Positions 13,010 through 22,699 of a DNA stretch of 64,000 nucleotides are shown here, piece by piece. The notes below the pieces were generated by a model, which was not told the DNA's origin, did not search any database, and saw only the letters and a list, made by a program, of their open reading frames with translations. The translations under genes and the position numbers were made by a program. The DNA lies in assembly GCF_901709675.1 (NCBI RefSeq), contig NC_051100.1, positions 12,010,286-12,074,285 on the forward strand, given 5' to 3'. How positions within the stretch are numbered: the first letter of the stretch is position 1; every line of letters begins with the position of its first letter. This stretch comes from Syngnathus acus. Its lineage: Eukaryota; Chordata; Actinopteri; Syngnathiformes; Syngnathidae.

Positions 13010-16000
13010 TATAAATATATATATGTATAAAATGTATATATGTTTTTTTTCTTTAATATATTGACTATGGACAATTTCTTGACAGAATTAAATAGAAACA
13101 TGTAGTTACATGGGGTAGAGTCAGATAAGCTTAGGCTTCCTTCTACTCCCTTTTTGAACAAATATGATTTTACGATAAAGGAAAATTATAATGCAATATC
13201 TTTTTTCTTTTATATTCTATTGTACTATGGAGTTATCATTTTTCTGTATTTTTATTTTTTTCTTGTATTTCTTTAATGTTCGAAATAAACGTTTAAAAAA
13301 AAAAAAAAAATATTGAAGGTGTTAATCAGCTGGAGCAATAACAAGGATAAATTTGTGAAGTTATGAGAATAAAATCGAATGAAGTGAAAAAATAAATCAT
13401 ATATGGTTGAAGTGCAGAATTTCACAGGTCAGTCGCTCATTTCTGAGAATATATAATTGAGTTTGAAACTCAAGTTGTGATTTAAGTGGAGGGAAATTGT
13501 CCAATGAATTCAAGTCATGCTGTGGGAAAGTGTTGATTAGTGGGAGGGGAGAGGACTCATCATTTTGGAGCAAATGCGGTGGTGGCGAGCGAGACCAAAC
13601 GCGCCAAAGTCACGTCTGGCGTGTCGTCCGCAGGGCAACATCGAGTGGGTCCCAAACAGGCCGGCCGGACGTGGCGACTGCGCTTCCTTGTCGCAGACTG
13701 GAAAACTTGAGGACCGGCCCTGCACCAATGCTCGGCCATTCATCTGTAAAAAAGGTCAGCAAATGACGACCACTTACTTTGCACTTCTCAATAATAATAA
13801 TGATAATCATAATAATCATAATAATTAATTAATACATAAAATTAATTAATGCATAATAAAAATTAAAAAACAAATAAATAAATAAATGTATATCAAATTT
13901 CATTTGAAAGGCACTTGACATTTTAAGGCAAAGCTAAGAATGCTAACGTGTCCTCTCTTTTCCTTCCTTGCAGCCAAGGTCCAAGACTTTGTTCTTCCTC
14001 TGCCGGCAGGTGGGCATCCCACTCGGCAGTCGACGTGCGGTGGTCTCTCGTCGCCCGTTTGCCCTCAAGTGACTCGACTCTCGCTTGCAGGCTGGAGTGC
14101 AAAGTGCGGCTGGTGGCTGGAGCGATCCTCCTCCGACTTCTGCTACCTGATTCAACGCAAACGCACCAAGATGTGGGAGGAGGCGCGAGACGACTGCCTT
14201 CACCGCGGAGGCGACCTGCTCAGCATCGCCGACTCACAAGAACACACCTTCATACAAGGTAGGCTGTCTGTCTGTCTGTCCGGTTGCAATCAGAGCTGTT
14301 GAATTCCCCCAACTGTTTCAAACTCTTGCTACACATTTGACCATTTACCTCCAAAGGTATCTACACTTCTCTGCCAAGCGCTCCCTCTCTGTGGTTGGGC
14401 GTCAACAACAACGTCACGAAAGACGGCAGCGGGTGGACTGACGGATCCCCGTTTGGTTACGTCGTCATGGACGGAGGTGGCTCGAAAACCCAATCGATGT
14501 TTGTCTGCGAGGAATGGAGCTGAGCATCTGTCGTCTCCTTCCAGATAACCCCGGTGACCCCTCTGGTGCGTCCTGTCTTTCCCTGCTCACAAGCAACGGC
14601 CGCTGGAAGTTTGACGATTGCCGGAAGAAGAGAGGCTACATCTGCAAGAAAAGAGGTAAGACGCGGCGACGCCCGGCCGATTCTCACAACGTGCTGACTC
14701 GCTTCTTTGGCTTTTGTCTTGCAGGAAACATTCCAAAACCGCCGCAGCAGCCTCATGACGGTACGTCTCCTTGAACGGTGACTTCAAACGACACAAGACA
14801 AAAATGACATGACGACGCTTGTCTTCTTTTTTTATTTTCCTAGCGTAAACAATTCAGGTTGTAAGCGAATGAAGGTTGTGCAAGATCAGCTGCTCGCCGT
14901 TCAATTGTGGCTATACCATGGGTGACTAGCCCATGAGCTAAATAATCATTTGTGGCAGCCCGAGTTGGTTCTTTGAGATCATTCAGCATCTTGAACCTGG
15001 CCTTGTTTATCTCTTGTGACTGTATTCTTTCAGGCTAATAGCCTTCAATGCCCGTGTCCTTCTAAAGACTTGTCAGTTGTGGATTGACAGTCAAGCAGGC
15101 GACGCAATTTGGCAAAAACTGAATTGGGTCGACCGACTGCATTGTTACCTGTTTGCTGAATTTCTGCTTTTGACCAAACGTTGAAAAATGACCAAGGCAT
15201 CTAACTTTGCTGTTTTCTCAGCATTGATCGATCCCAAGGCATTATGTGACGCCAAAAACGGATGGAATCCTCACGGCTCCAACTGCTACAAGAAGGCGGA
15301 GACGCACAACGGTTGGCTGGGGGCTCGTCAGGACTGCCTCTGGGAGGGCGGCGACCTTGTTTCCATCACCTCCAAGGGCGAGGAAAGCTTTGTGAAGAAG
15401 CAAATGGGCGACAAGCCCTTTTGGATCGGACTCTCCAATCTGGTGAGACGCAAGCACAGGCTGCTGTTGGCTCGCTACCGGTAGTTGACTGACAACCGGG
15501 ATTGGTTTCGGCAGGACTGCAACAAGGACTGGTGTCAGTTTTTTGAAGAGGGAGAAAAGAAGCTGACTTGGTCCGACACCGGTGTGACCCCGGCCTACGC
15601 CAACAGGGACTCGCGTCAAGACGAAAGGTAAGAAGGTCACCTCTTTTCGTTCTTTCATTGTCAGGCGGGGGCACAGAGAAAGAAAGGAAAACCGTTTCTC
15701 GGGTGTGTATGTTTTTTTTTATGACTTATCTCTACAGCTCCAACCTTCAGTCCTGCGCCTACGTCAACCAAGGTGTGCACTCCTCCAGTCAGCCTGGCAA
15801 GTGGAGATATGGCTCGTGCGGATCCTCACTGGCGTACATGTGCAAGCGGTCGCCCGATGGTAAGTGTGCACGTCCGTGTCGATGTTGACGCTGAAAGGAG
15901 GAAAAAATGCAATCACGTCGTTCTCCTGCAGACTGCCCAGAGGGACAGCTGTGTTCCTACAAAGACTACGTATTGGGCTACCATCGAGTGGAAAGTGAGT

Positions 16001-19000
16001 GGCAGCGACGCTTCTTCTTTCTTTTCACACCTGCAGCGCCCCCTTGTGGTTTTGTAATCCATGTTTCTTGCCGGCTTCAGCTTCCTACTGCGACCCTGGC
16101 GACTTCCTGTACAAGGGCTCTTGCTATCACTTTGGGAGGATGGAGCGCACTTGGAAGGATGCCGAGAAGTTCTGCCAAGAATCGAAAGGTCACCTGGCCA
16201 GCGTCCTCTCATGGGACGAGGGCAAATTCTTGGCTGGTGAGCGCCTGGGTCAAACTGCCGATGCCAGCTAAACCCCCCCCCCCACACACACACACCACCG
16301 TTTCCCAACGTCTGACACATTTGAATGCTCTTCTCGCTTTTTGTGATTCCCTCAAGCTCACGCGCCATATGTAGGAGGATTGCAATCTTGGGTGGGACTC
16401 AAGAAGAACAAGGGCAACTTTGAGTGGAGCGACGCAACACCTGCAGTAAGCCAAACGTTTAGAGCGGCCTACAATAGTAGTCAAAAGTTAGACTTTGCAA
16501 AGAATGCTCGTCATGTTCCAAGAAGAGATAAACATTGAAGGTGTTAATCAGATGGGGCATTAACAAGGACAAGTTGTGAAATTATGAGAATAAAGTTGAA
16601 TGAAGTGAAAAAATAAATCATATATGGTTGAAGTGCAAAGTCGCTCATTTCTGAGAATATAAAATTGAGTCTGAAACTCAAGTTGTGATTTAAGTGGATG
16701 GAAATTGTCCAATGAATTCAAGTCATACTGTGGGCAAGTGTTGATTAGTGGGAGGAGAGAGGACTCCTCATTTTGGAGCAAATGCAGTGGTGGCGAGCGA
16801 GACCAAACGCGCCAAAGTCACGTCTGGCGTGTCGTCCGCAGGGCAAGATCGAGTGGGTCCCAGACAAGCCAACCGGACGGGGTGACTGCGCTGCCTTGTC
16901 ACAGACTGGACAACTTGAGGACCGGCCCTGCACCAATGCTCGGCCATTCATCTGTAAAGAAGGTCAGCAAATGACGACCACTCACTTCGCACTTCTCAAT
17001 AATAATAATGATAATGATAAATAAATAAATCATGAAAATAAATAAATAAATAAATAAATAAATTTCATTTGAAAAGCACTTTACATTTTAAGGCAAAGCT
17101 AAGAGTGCTAATGTGTCCTCTCTTTTCCTTCCAGCCAAGGTCCGAGACTTTCTTCTTCCTCCGCCGCCAGGTGGGCGTCCCACCCGCCAGTCGACGTGTG
17201 TTCTCTCGTCGCCCGTTTGCCCTCAAGTGACTCGACTCTCGCTTGCAGGCCGGAGTGCAAAGTGCGGCTGGTGGCTGGAGCGACCCTCCTCCGACTTCTG
17301 CTACCTGATCCAACGCTGGCACGCCAAGAATTGGGAGGAGGCGCGAGATGACTGCCTTCACCGCGGAGGCGACCTGCTCAGCATCGCCGACTCACAAGAA
17401 CATGCATTCATACAAAGTAGGCTGTCCGTCTGTCTGGTTGCGATCAGGGCTGTTGAATTCCCCCAACGTGCACTGTTTCAATCTCTTGTTCCACATTTGA
17501 CCATTTACCTCCAAAGGTCTGTACACTTCTCTGCTAAGCACTCCCTCTATGTGGTTGGGCGTCAACAACAACATCACGAAAGACGGCATCGGGTGGACTG
17601 ACGGATCCCCGTTTGGGTACATCGTCGTGGACGGAGGTGGCTCAAAAACCCAATCGATGTTTGTCTGCGATGTTGCGGAGGTATGGAGCTGAGTATCTGT
17701 CGTCTCCTTCCAGGTGATCCCGGTGACCTCTCTGGTGCGTCTTGTCTTTCCTTACTCACAAGCAACGGGCGCTGGAAGTTTGACAATTGCCGGAAGAAGA
17801 GAGGCTACATGTGCAAGAAACGAGGTAAGACGCGGCGACGCTCGGCCGATCCTCACAACGTGCCGACTCGCTCCTATGGCTTTTGTCTTGCAGGAAACAC
17901 GCCAAAACCGCCGCGGCCTCATGACGGTAAGTCTCCTTTAACGTTGGCTTCAAGGGACCCGAGACATAAAATGACACGACGATGCTTTGGCAGGCTTTAA
18001 GGAGATCCTTGTCTGCGACAAGCATTCTGCTGACCTCGTGTGTGAGGCTGAGGGTCAGAAGCAAAGCCGCATCACTATCCAGTCCGCCTTTTACGGTCGG
18101 GGGAGTGACAACGTTTGCCAGGAGGACGCAGACTCAAACGACGACTACTCAAACGACGACTACTCAAACGACGACTACTCATTCGACGACGACGACTCAT
18201 TGGAAAACGGTAAGAGCTGAGAATCCACCATTTGCCAATGAAGGCATTTGTCCGCCTACCTCTGAAGGCCCATTCAACGCGTTTCGCTTGGTTTTCTCCT
18301 GAAAGTCTCCAAAAAACTTTGGCCTGCTACAAAACTTCATGAAAATGAAGCAATGCTTACAAACCGTTCAGATGCTCGTTTGGTTCCTCATTCCAGTGCA
18401 TCAATGCCCATACTCACCAATGTGTTGTAACTTGCAGAGACCACCTGCTCAGTGGAAGGCATCGTCCCTCTCTACAGGAAAATGTGCAACAGCCAGCAAA
18501 AATGCCACATTGAGGTTTCGGAGGACGAGTCCTGCCCTGCCCCCTCCAAATATCTGCAGATGGTCTATAGCTGTGAACAGAAAGGTGGGATTCACGCCTC
18601 GCCATCTTCCGCTCTGCACTGAATCTAGGACTCTTCACATTCCCAGAAAAACAATGCAAGGAGTCCCACAAGGGGCTCCATGGCCAGATTTTTATTTGAC
18701 GCATCCGTTCCGAATTCAAATGACTTTTGGCTGTCCTCAGTGTGTCTCGACAGTCTGGGCATCGCCGACGGCAGCGTCGCAGACTCTTCCTTCAAAGCCT
18801 CCTCCTCAATGGAAGACGCCACCCCAGATAAAGCCCGCCTCAACGGGGAGTCCTGCTGGAAGCCGTCAAAAAATGGTGCCTAGAAAATTGACCGCTTGGC
18901 ACTTTGGTCTCCTCCTGAGCGTTCTTTTGTCCACCCCCCTCCAGTCCTCGGCAGCTGGATCCTGGTGAACCTCAGCTACACGAGAAAGGTGACTGCGATC

Positions 19001-20548
19001 GTGACCCAGGGCTGCAATAGCACCGATATACGCTCCTGGAACATCCCACTTGAGATGAGACTGAGCGTTGATAGGAAGAAGTGGACCAAACACCCGGACG
19101 GGAAGGTGAGCCAATGGAGTCGACCGCGACCTCATCCTCCCATCTTGTCACAACAAACAAGGAAACATTCGATTTCTAGTTCATCGGCGGTGGGACTCAT
19201 CTGCTTGAGACGCCCGCGTTCGCTCAGTACGTCCTCATCCTGCCGCTGGAGAATCGTCCAGAATTTGGCCTCCGCTTTGACATCTTGGGATGCGCGCATG
19301 AAGGTGAAATCCGCCGCTTTGGTTGCCCAAAACAACAACCGCAAAACATGCCACGAACTCTCGCCTTTTGTCCGACAGATGAGACGACCTGCGCCAGAAA
19401 GTTCAACAGCGTCCGCTTCACCGATTCGATGACGTGAGTCACGCCTGACACGATGTTTCATGACCGCCTGTTGTCAATTTCACAACATGTGTGTCTTCTG
19501 CAGGTTCTACTGTCCGCCCAGGTGTGGCAAAGAGGAACACTTTGTCGCTGGAACATTGGTCTACTCGGAGGTAGGGGATTGCCTGAGCCCACCCACCGGT
19601 CGACGTCTCGTCCGTGACTGCAACTTTGTGTAAATGCAGGACTCGCACATCTGCGCGGCCGCCATTCACGCCGGCGTCATCCGGAACGACATCGGAGGAG
19701 ATTGTATTGTGATGAGAGCTCCCAAACAGCAAGTCTACACGGGCTCCACCGGGAACAGGATCACCTCCAGACAGTGAGTGGTCGACCTTCACGGAAAAGT
19801 CCCATGAAGAGCCACCGGCTAATTAGCGCTTTACTATTTGCAGTTTGAACGACCCGCTGGGTGTGTCTCACACCTTTGCGGACGGGGGTGAGTTCAAAAA
19901 CCATTTGTTTATCTCACGCTAACTGTCATGACGACTACGACTCACACGGGGTCTCGCCTGCAGAGCCCAGATGCGCGGCACCTGACTGGGAGGAGTTTGC
20001 CGGGTTCTGCTACAAAACGTTTGAGGGCAAAAAGAAATGGGATGATGCGCAACTCGTCTGCCGTAGTCTTGGTGCCGAACTGGTGTCCATCCGCACCGAG
20101 ATGGAGCAGGCGTCAGTGAAAAATGTCTCCCACCTTGGTGCGCATCCCGACCGTTAATTAACAGTCCCCGTCAACATCTGAGAACCGGATGAGAGCTCTG
20201 TTCCCTCCCATCAGAAACCAGCGACATGTGGACCGGACTGAACGACCTGGCGCTTCCCGGCACGTTGGTGTGGTCGGACCGCCACCAGGTGACCTTCACC
20301 CACTGGGCCGCGGGAGAACCCATCCAGCGTGTCGGCCTCGACAAACACTGCGTGGCTGTGTTACGGCAGGTGCGTCCTCAAATGAGCATTGGGAAGAAGA
20401 AGAGCTTTGCGCTCCACTGAAATGGATTGTTTTCTTTCAGACTGGAAGATGGAAGCCAATGTCCTGCGCCCAAGTCAACAGCTTCATGTGCAAAATGCCC
20501 ACAGCGCATTTTCCAATTGCCTCACCGGAGCCACTGGTGGCGCCGTAG
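125..20548 (+). CDS. Giant multi-CTLD lectin with SUEL, F5/8C and LCCL domains (5' end outside window)
   Basis: Sixty-five exons with consensus GT-AG borders can be joined into one open frame of 2,487 residues ending at the TAG at 20546-20548. From the N-terminal side the visible product has a partial CTLD, then 13 complete CTLDs joined by short Cys- or Pro-rich linkers, a SUEL-type lectin domain, a discoidin (F5/8C) domain, an LCCL domain and a last CTLD. The CTLD array resembles mannose-receptor-family proteins (WIGL-like cores, paired Cys), but that family has a transmembrane anchor and no SUEL, F5/8C or LCCL domain. Here the frame stops about 14 residues after the last CTLD Cys without a hydrophobic span, so secretion is inferred. 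Domain-boundary introns are phase 1, which suits module duplication. Binding of glycans or lipids is inferred from domain type only; the EPN/QPD and WND sugar motifs are absent. An automatic annotation would probably call it macrophage mannose receptor 1-like. Confidence 0.85.
1483..3035 (+). other. Intron between lectin units 0 and 1, with G-rich tract and a LINE tail remnant
   Basis: No credible exon is seen. It contains G/C homopolymer-rich DNA (about 1550-1840) and, at about 2785-2870, an antisense retroelement 3' tail (AATCAGAATTGGCTTTATTG type). The space where a type-3 CTLD would be expected from the other units holds unrelated sequence. The last about 150 bp resemble the introns preceding units 3 and 4. 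Confidence 0.6.
3036..5763 (+). other. Lectin gene, unit 1: three CTLDs
   Basis: CTLD-1: exons 3036-3256, 3322-3434, 3619-3740 (HCYKK start, FWIGLSNL core, YMCKWSPDG end). Linker 3812-3874. CTLD-2: 3955-4110, 4195-4277, 4773-4887. Linker 4966-5016. CTLD-3: 5092-5259, 5476-5589, 5662-5763 (KCGWW start, SLWLDTN core, YVCKRRG end). Total 1,308 nt, 436 codons. The introns also resemble those of unit 0 (for example about 780-1238 against 4280-4772), showing that whole genomic segments were duplicated. The Pro-rich linker exon that ends units 2-4 is missing. Confidence 0.85.
5960..6024 (+). mobile_element. Retroelement 3' tail abutting a splice acceptor
   Basis: The segment reads like a non-LTR retroelement tail (GACAATAAAGATC followed by TCTATTCTATTC repeats). 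It ends directly at the AG that begins the unit 2 CTLD-1 exon. Units 1, 3 and 4 have a different, mutually similar sequence at this place. The tail supplies the pyrimidine tract of this acceptor. Confidence 0.5.
6025..8908 (+). other. Lectin gene, unit 2: three CTLDs plus Pro linker
   Basis: CTLD-1: 6025-6233, 6307-6419, 6594-6715. Linker 6790-6852. CTLD-2: 6944-7099, 7212-7300, 7764-7884. Linker 8131-8166 (DFLLPPPP). CTLD-3: 8245-8412, 8508-8624, 8693-8803. Pro-rich linker 8873-8908 (NIPKPPQQPHD). Total 1,341 nt, 447 codons. From here on the CTLD-2 last exon is 121 nt rather than 115 and the mid linker 36 rather than 51 nt, so units 2-4 form a subgroup distinct from units 0-1. Confidence 0.85.
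9215..14760 (+). other. Lectin gene, unit 3: three CTLDs, interrupted by an intronic LINE
   Basis: CTLD-1: 9215-9435, 9507-9619, 9814-9935. Linker 10008-10070. CTLD-2: 10157-10312, 10425-10513, then a LINE in the intron, and 13634-13754. Linker 13974-14009. CTLD-3: 14091-14258, 14357-14476, 14545-14655. Pro linker 14725-14760. Total 1,356 nt, 452 codons. Exons and introns are very similar to unit 4, so this pair is the most recent duplication. Confidence 0.85.
10695..13312 (+). mobile_element. 5'-truncated LINE (L2/CR1/jockey-like) with intact RT ORF
   Basis: An open frame from 10695 to 12932 (745 codons) encodes the last residues of an APE endonuclease (SDHLPVF), a linker, and a full reverse transcriptase with NYRPISLLP, VFLDLKKAFDTV, GVPQGSILGPLLF and the catalytic FADD motif, then a C-terminal region. 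There is no internal stop or frameshift, which points to a young copy. The 3' UTR has an (AT)n patch (about 12973-13022), AATAAA and a terminal A-run (about 13296-13310). The start is truncated inside the endonuclease, so the copy should not be autonomous. It lies in sense orientation in a lectin intron; the paralogous intron of unit 4 (near 16533) lacks it and shows the empty site. Clade assignment is from motifs only. Confidence 0.85.
15222..17926 (+). other. Lectin gene, unit 4: three CTLDs plus Pro linker
   Basis: CTLD-1: 15222-15442, 15515-15627, 15738-15859. Linker 15932-15994. CTLD-2: 16081-16236, 16357-16445, 16842-16962. Linker 17135-17170. CTLD-3: 17249-17416, 17517-17636, 17714-17824. 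Pro linker 17894-17926. Total 1,353 nt, 451 codons. The last linker lacks one of the repeated codons found in units 2 and 3. Next comes the SUEL domain. Confidence 0.85.
17994..18584 (+). other. Lectin gene: SUEL-type (D-galactoside/L-rhamnose-binding) lectin domain
   Basis: Exons 17994-18209 and 18438-18584 encode the family pattern: VCDKHSADLVCE, then ITIQSAFYGR with DNVCQ, and in the second exon TTCSVEG, MCNSQQKCHIEV, SCPAPSKYLQMVYSC. The order and spacing of Cys pairs fit SUEL domains such as those of latrophilin and rhamnose-binding lectins of fish eggs. The first exon ends with an acidic Ser-Asn-Asp-Asp-Tyr repeat inserted in the middle of the domain, which is unusual. Confidence 0.8.
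18741..19303 (+). other. Lectin gene: F5/8 type C (discoidin) domain
   Basis: Exons 18741-18875, 18945-19105 and 19180-19303. Visible signatures are LGIADGSVADSSFKASSS (start of the discoidin fold), ARLNGESCWKPS, GSWILVNLSYTRKVTAIVTQG, SVDRKKW and the C-terminal LRFDILGC. F5/8C domains bind phospholipids or glycans; the ligand here cannot be told from sequence. All boundaries fit the phase needed by the neighbouring SUEL and LCCL exons. Confidence 0.85.
19379..19887 (+). other. Lectin gene: LCCL domain
   Basis: Exons 19379-19433, 19504-19570, 19640-19773 and 19844-19887. The sequence FYCPPRCGKEEHFVAGTLVY, then SHICAAAIHAGVIRNDIGGD and VYTGSTGNRITSR, is a textbook LCCL core with the invariant His in AAIHAG. 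LCCL beside F5/8C also occurs in DCBLD proteins, but there with a CUB domain and a membrane span. Confidence 0.88.
19964..20548 (+). other. Lectin gene: terminal CTLD and stop
   Basis: Exons 19964-20137, 20215-20369 and 20441-20548 encode a long-form CTLD: CAAPDWEEFAGFCYK start, MWTGLNDL core, FTHWAAGEP, KHCVAV, SFMCK end. Where calcium-dependent lectins have EPN/QPD this one reads EPIQ, and the WND triplet is replaced by WKP, so canonical sugar binding is doubtful. A 14-residue tail precedes the stop; no membrane span or GPI signal is seen. Confidence 0.85.
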
Positions 20549-21290
20549 AGTCCGCCTGGCTGTCAGTTCCCAACGGCCCAAGAGCCCATGGAGAAAATTG
20601 ACAATGCAAGAAAGTCATCATCGAAGACAAAGATTGAATGCCCTTCCTACTCTGCTCCAAAGAAATAGTATCACCATTGTAACAAAACCAAAAAAAGACA
20701 AAAAATATCACTAGCTAAGGCCGACAACATATCCGAAGGCCTGGAGAGAGAACTTATCTTATCATGAGTGGTTTTAGCATTTAGCTTAGCTGTTGTCAGC
20801 CAACTAGATGTCGTGTCCAGATGCAATGTGAACGAGCGTGCTATGTTCACTTACACTCGACTCTACTTGGTTTGTCCTTTTCTCTTTTTTTTGCGCGCTT
20901 GACTTAACTTTGACTGCCTTTTCGTAAAGTTACTGACTCAAAGAGCAAAACACGTTGTCCAGAAATTCCAGTGCTTTCAAAGAGCCCAATCGTAAGAACG
21001 GGAGAGACGAGAATCGTCTCGAGGCTGGAATGAAAGTCCAAAGTCGGTTATTGCTATCTTTCATGGTTTTGTTTTTATTCGTGTCGTGTTGTCTTGTCCT
21101 CATCGCCTTTAAAAAGCGAGCCCGGACTTGACAGCTTTTAGTTTTAAAGAAAAGCTTCTATAGAATGTATGATTACAAATAATGAATTTTGAATCACTAG
21201 AGACTATGTTACTGCCAATGATGTCTGCGACTGTAGAAATGTCTCTGGAAGTATTTTCCAGTGTTTTCCATCATTTTCTATGGTCTCTTA

Positions 21291-21545
21291 CCGCATCTAT
21301 AATTCACTGTCAATTTATATCCAGTTATCGCATTTTTGATTACTGATTGCAATTTTCGACTCGATCGCTGCTGTCAGAAAAATGTTGGTTTTCACTGTCG
21401 TTCCCTCTACGCTACGTTACCGCATCTACAATTCACTGTATATCATGTCGATTTATATCCACTTTTTACATTTTTGATTACTGATTGCAGTGTTTTAATC
21501 AATCACTGCTGTCAGAAAAGAATTGGTTTTCACTGTTGTAAAAAT
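21291..21545. repeat. Direct tandem duplication, about 129-bp period
   Basis: Two diverged copies begin at 21291 and 21420 with CCGCATCTAYAATTCACTGT, and both end with CTGTCAGAAAA and TTGGTTTTCACTGT. Confidence 0.75.
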
Positions 21546-21550
21546 TTCAG

Positions 21551-21556
21551 AATAAA
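21551..21556 (+). terminator. Polyadenylation signal, probably of the lectin gene
   Basis: AATAAA about 1 kb after the lectin stop codon, followed by a T-rich stretch at about 21585. Distance to the stop is plausible but unproven. Confidence 0.4.
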
Positions 21557-21745
21557 AGCTATTGATTACGACTCAGGGTTTGGTCTTTTTTTTTCTACAT
21601 TTTACGATTGATTCAAACTGTGGCAACTCAACTGTTCAGTTCATTCTGCCACAAATGTTTGCTAAATTTAAAAACAAAAGGCACATTTTTAAATGAACTC
21701 TCAATGGATTTGGTTGAATGAATTTTTTTGGAACACTCACGCACG

Positions 21746-21846
21746 CCTGTCTGGGACTGTTTGATAAATCTGAACCAACTCGTATTTGAGACTTCCCTGT
21801 CTGGGACTGTTTGATAAATCTGAACAAACTCGTATTTGAGACTCTT
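21746..21846. repeat. Direct tandem duplication, 50-bp period
   Basis: CCTGTCTGGGACTGTTTGAT starts at 21746 and again at 21796; the two copies differ at only a few bases. Confidence 0.85.
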
Positions 21847-22551
21847 GACATCAGAGGCTGGTTGACAAAACAAATACTCAACAGGCACCTATTTATACAA
21901 GTAATCACTTGGAAACACTCATTCCTGTGGCCTCTTGGAAAAAGAAAAATCATAAAATTGGTCCCTTCTGGCACTGACAAAAACACAAACAGTATTGATG
22001 GACATTAAATTTGCAGAGTTAGAGTGAAAATGACACACATGAGCTTGCTGTGTTTCTACATTGGGCAATCTTCATATTGTCAATGATTCTGCCTGCAGTT
22101 GGGCCGTTGCCGCACTTGAAATTGGATTTCATGTTTCTCCAAGTGCGTTCTTTTGCACAAACTTGTCAAACCTGAATTTGACAACCCGCCTTCGTTTGTT
22201 TTCTCCCAGTTTTAAAGAAATAGACTGGACGTCCTAAGTGAGAGTTTCGATGCCCCTCAGCAGTGATTGAAATCTTATGAAAGGAATCTAATGACATAAC
22301 TTTTGCCATGCTCCTTAATTTGCAATAATCCCAATAATGCAATAATATTCAGGAGGCTAGACAATGTTTTTTTTCTGAAAGATTACCCACAACTTAATTG
22401 CCATTGCTGTGAAATGTTAATTATTAATTGCTAATACTCCCTTGTACAATATTTCATTCTTAAATTTAGGCTTAAAAGAAACATGTTAAAATTTAAGATA
22501 TTTGTACTCAAGCACCTGCATTAACGTTAGACTTTTGGATTTGATTTGTTT

Positions 22552-22554
22552 TCA

Positions 22555-22592
<38 letters not shown>
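22552..22592. repeat. (TTGA)n microsatellite
   Basis: About ten uninterrupted copies of a TTGA-type tetranucleotide. Confidence 0.95.
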
Positions 22593-22593
<1 letters not shown>

Positions 22594-22699
22594 TTTGTTA
22601 TTATTTCGGAGATCGCAATGCTTGGTCCCTTACTGAGATATTTATTGTTTAAGATGTCAATATGAAATCTTATATTCTTAGATTGGCATTACTTATTTC

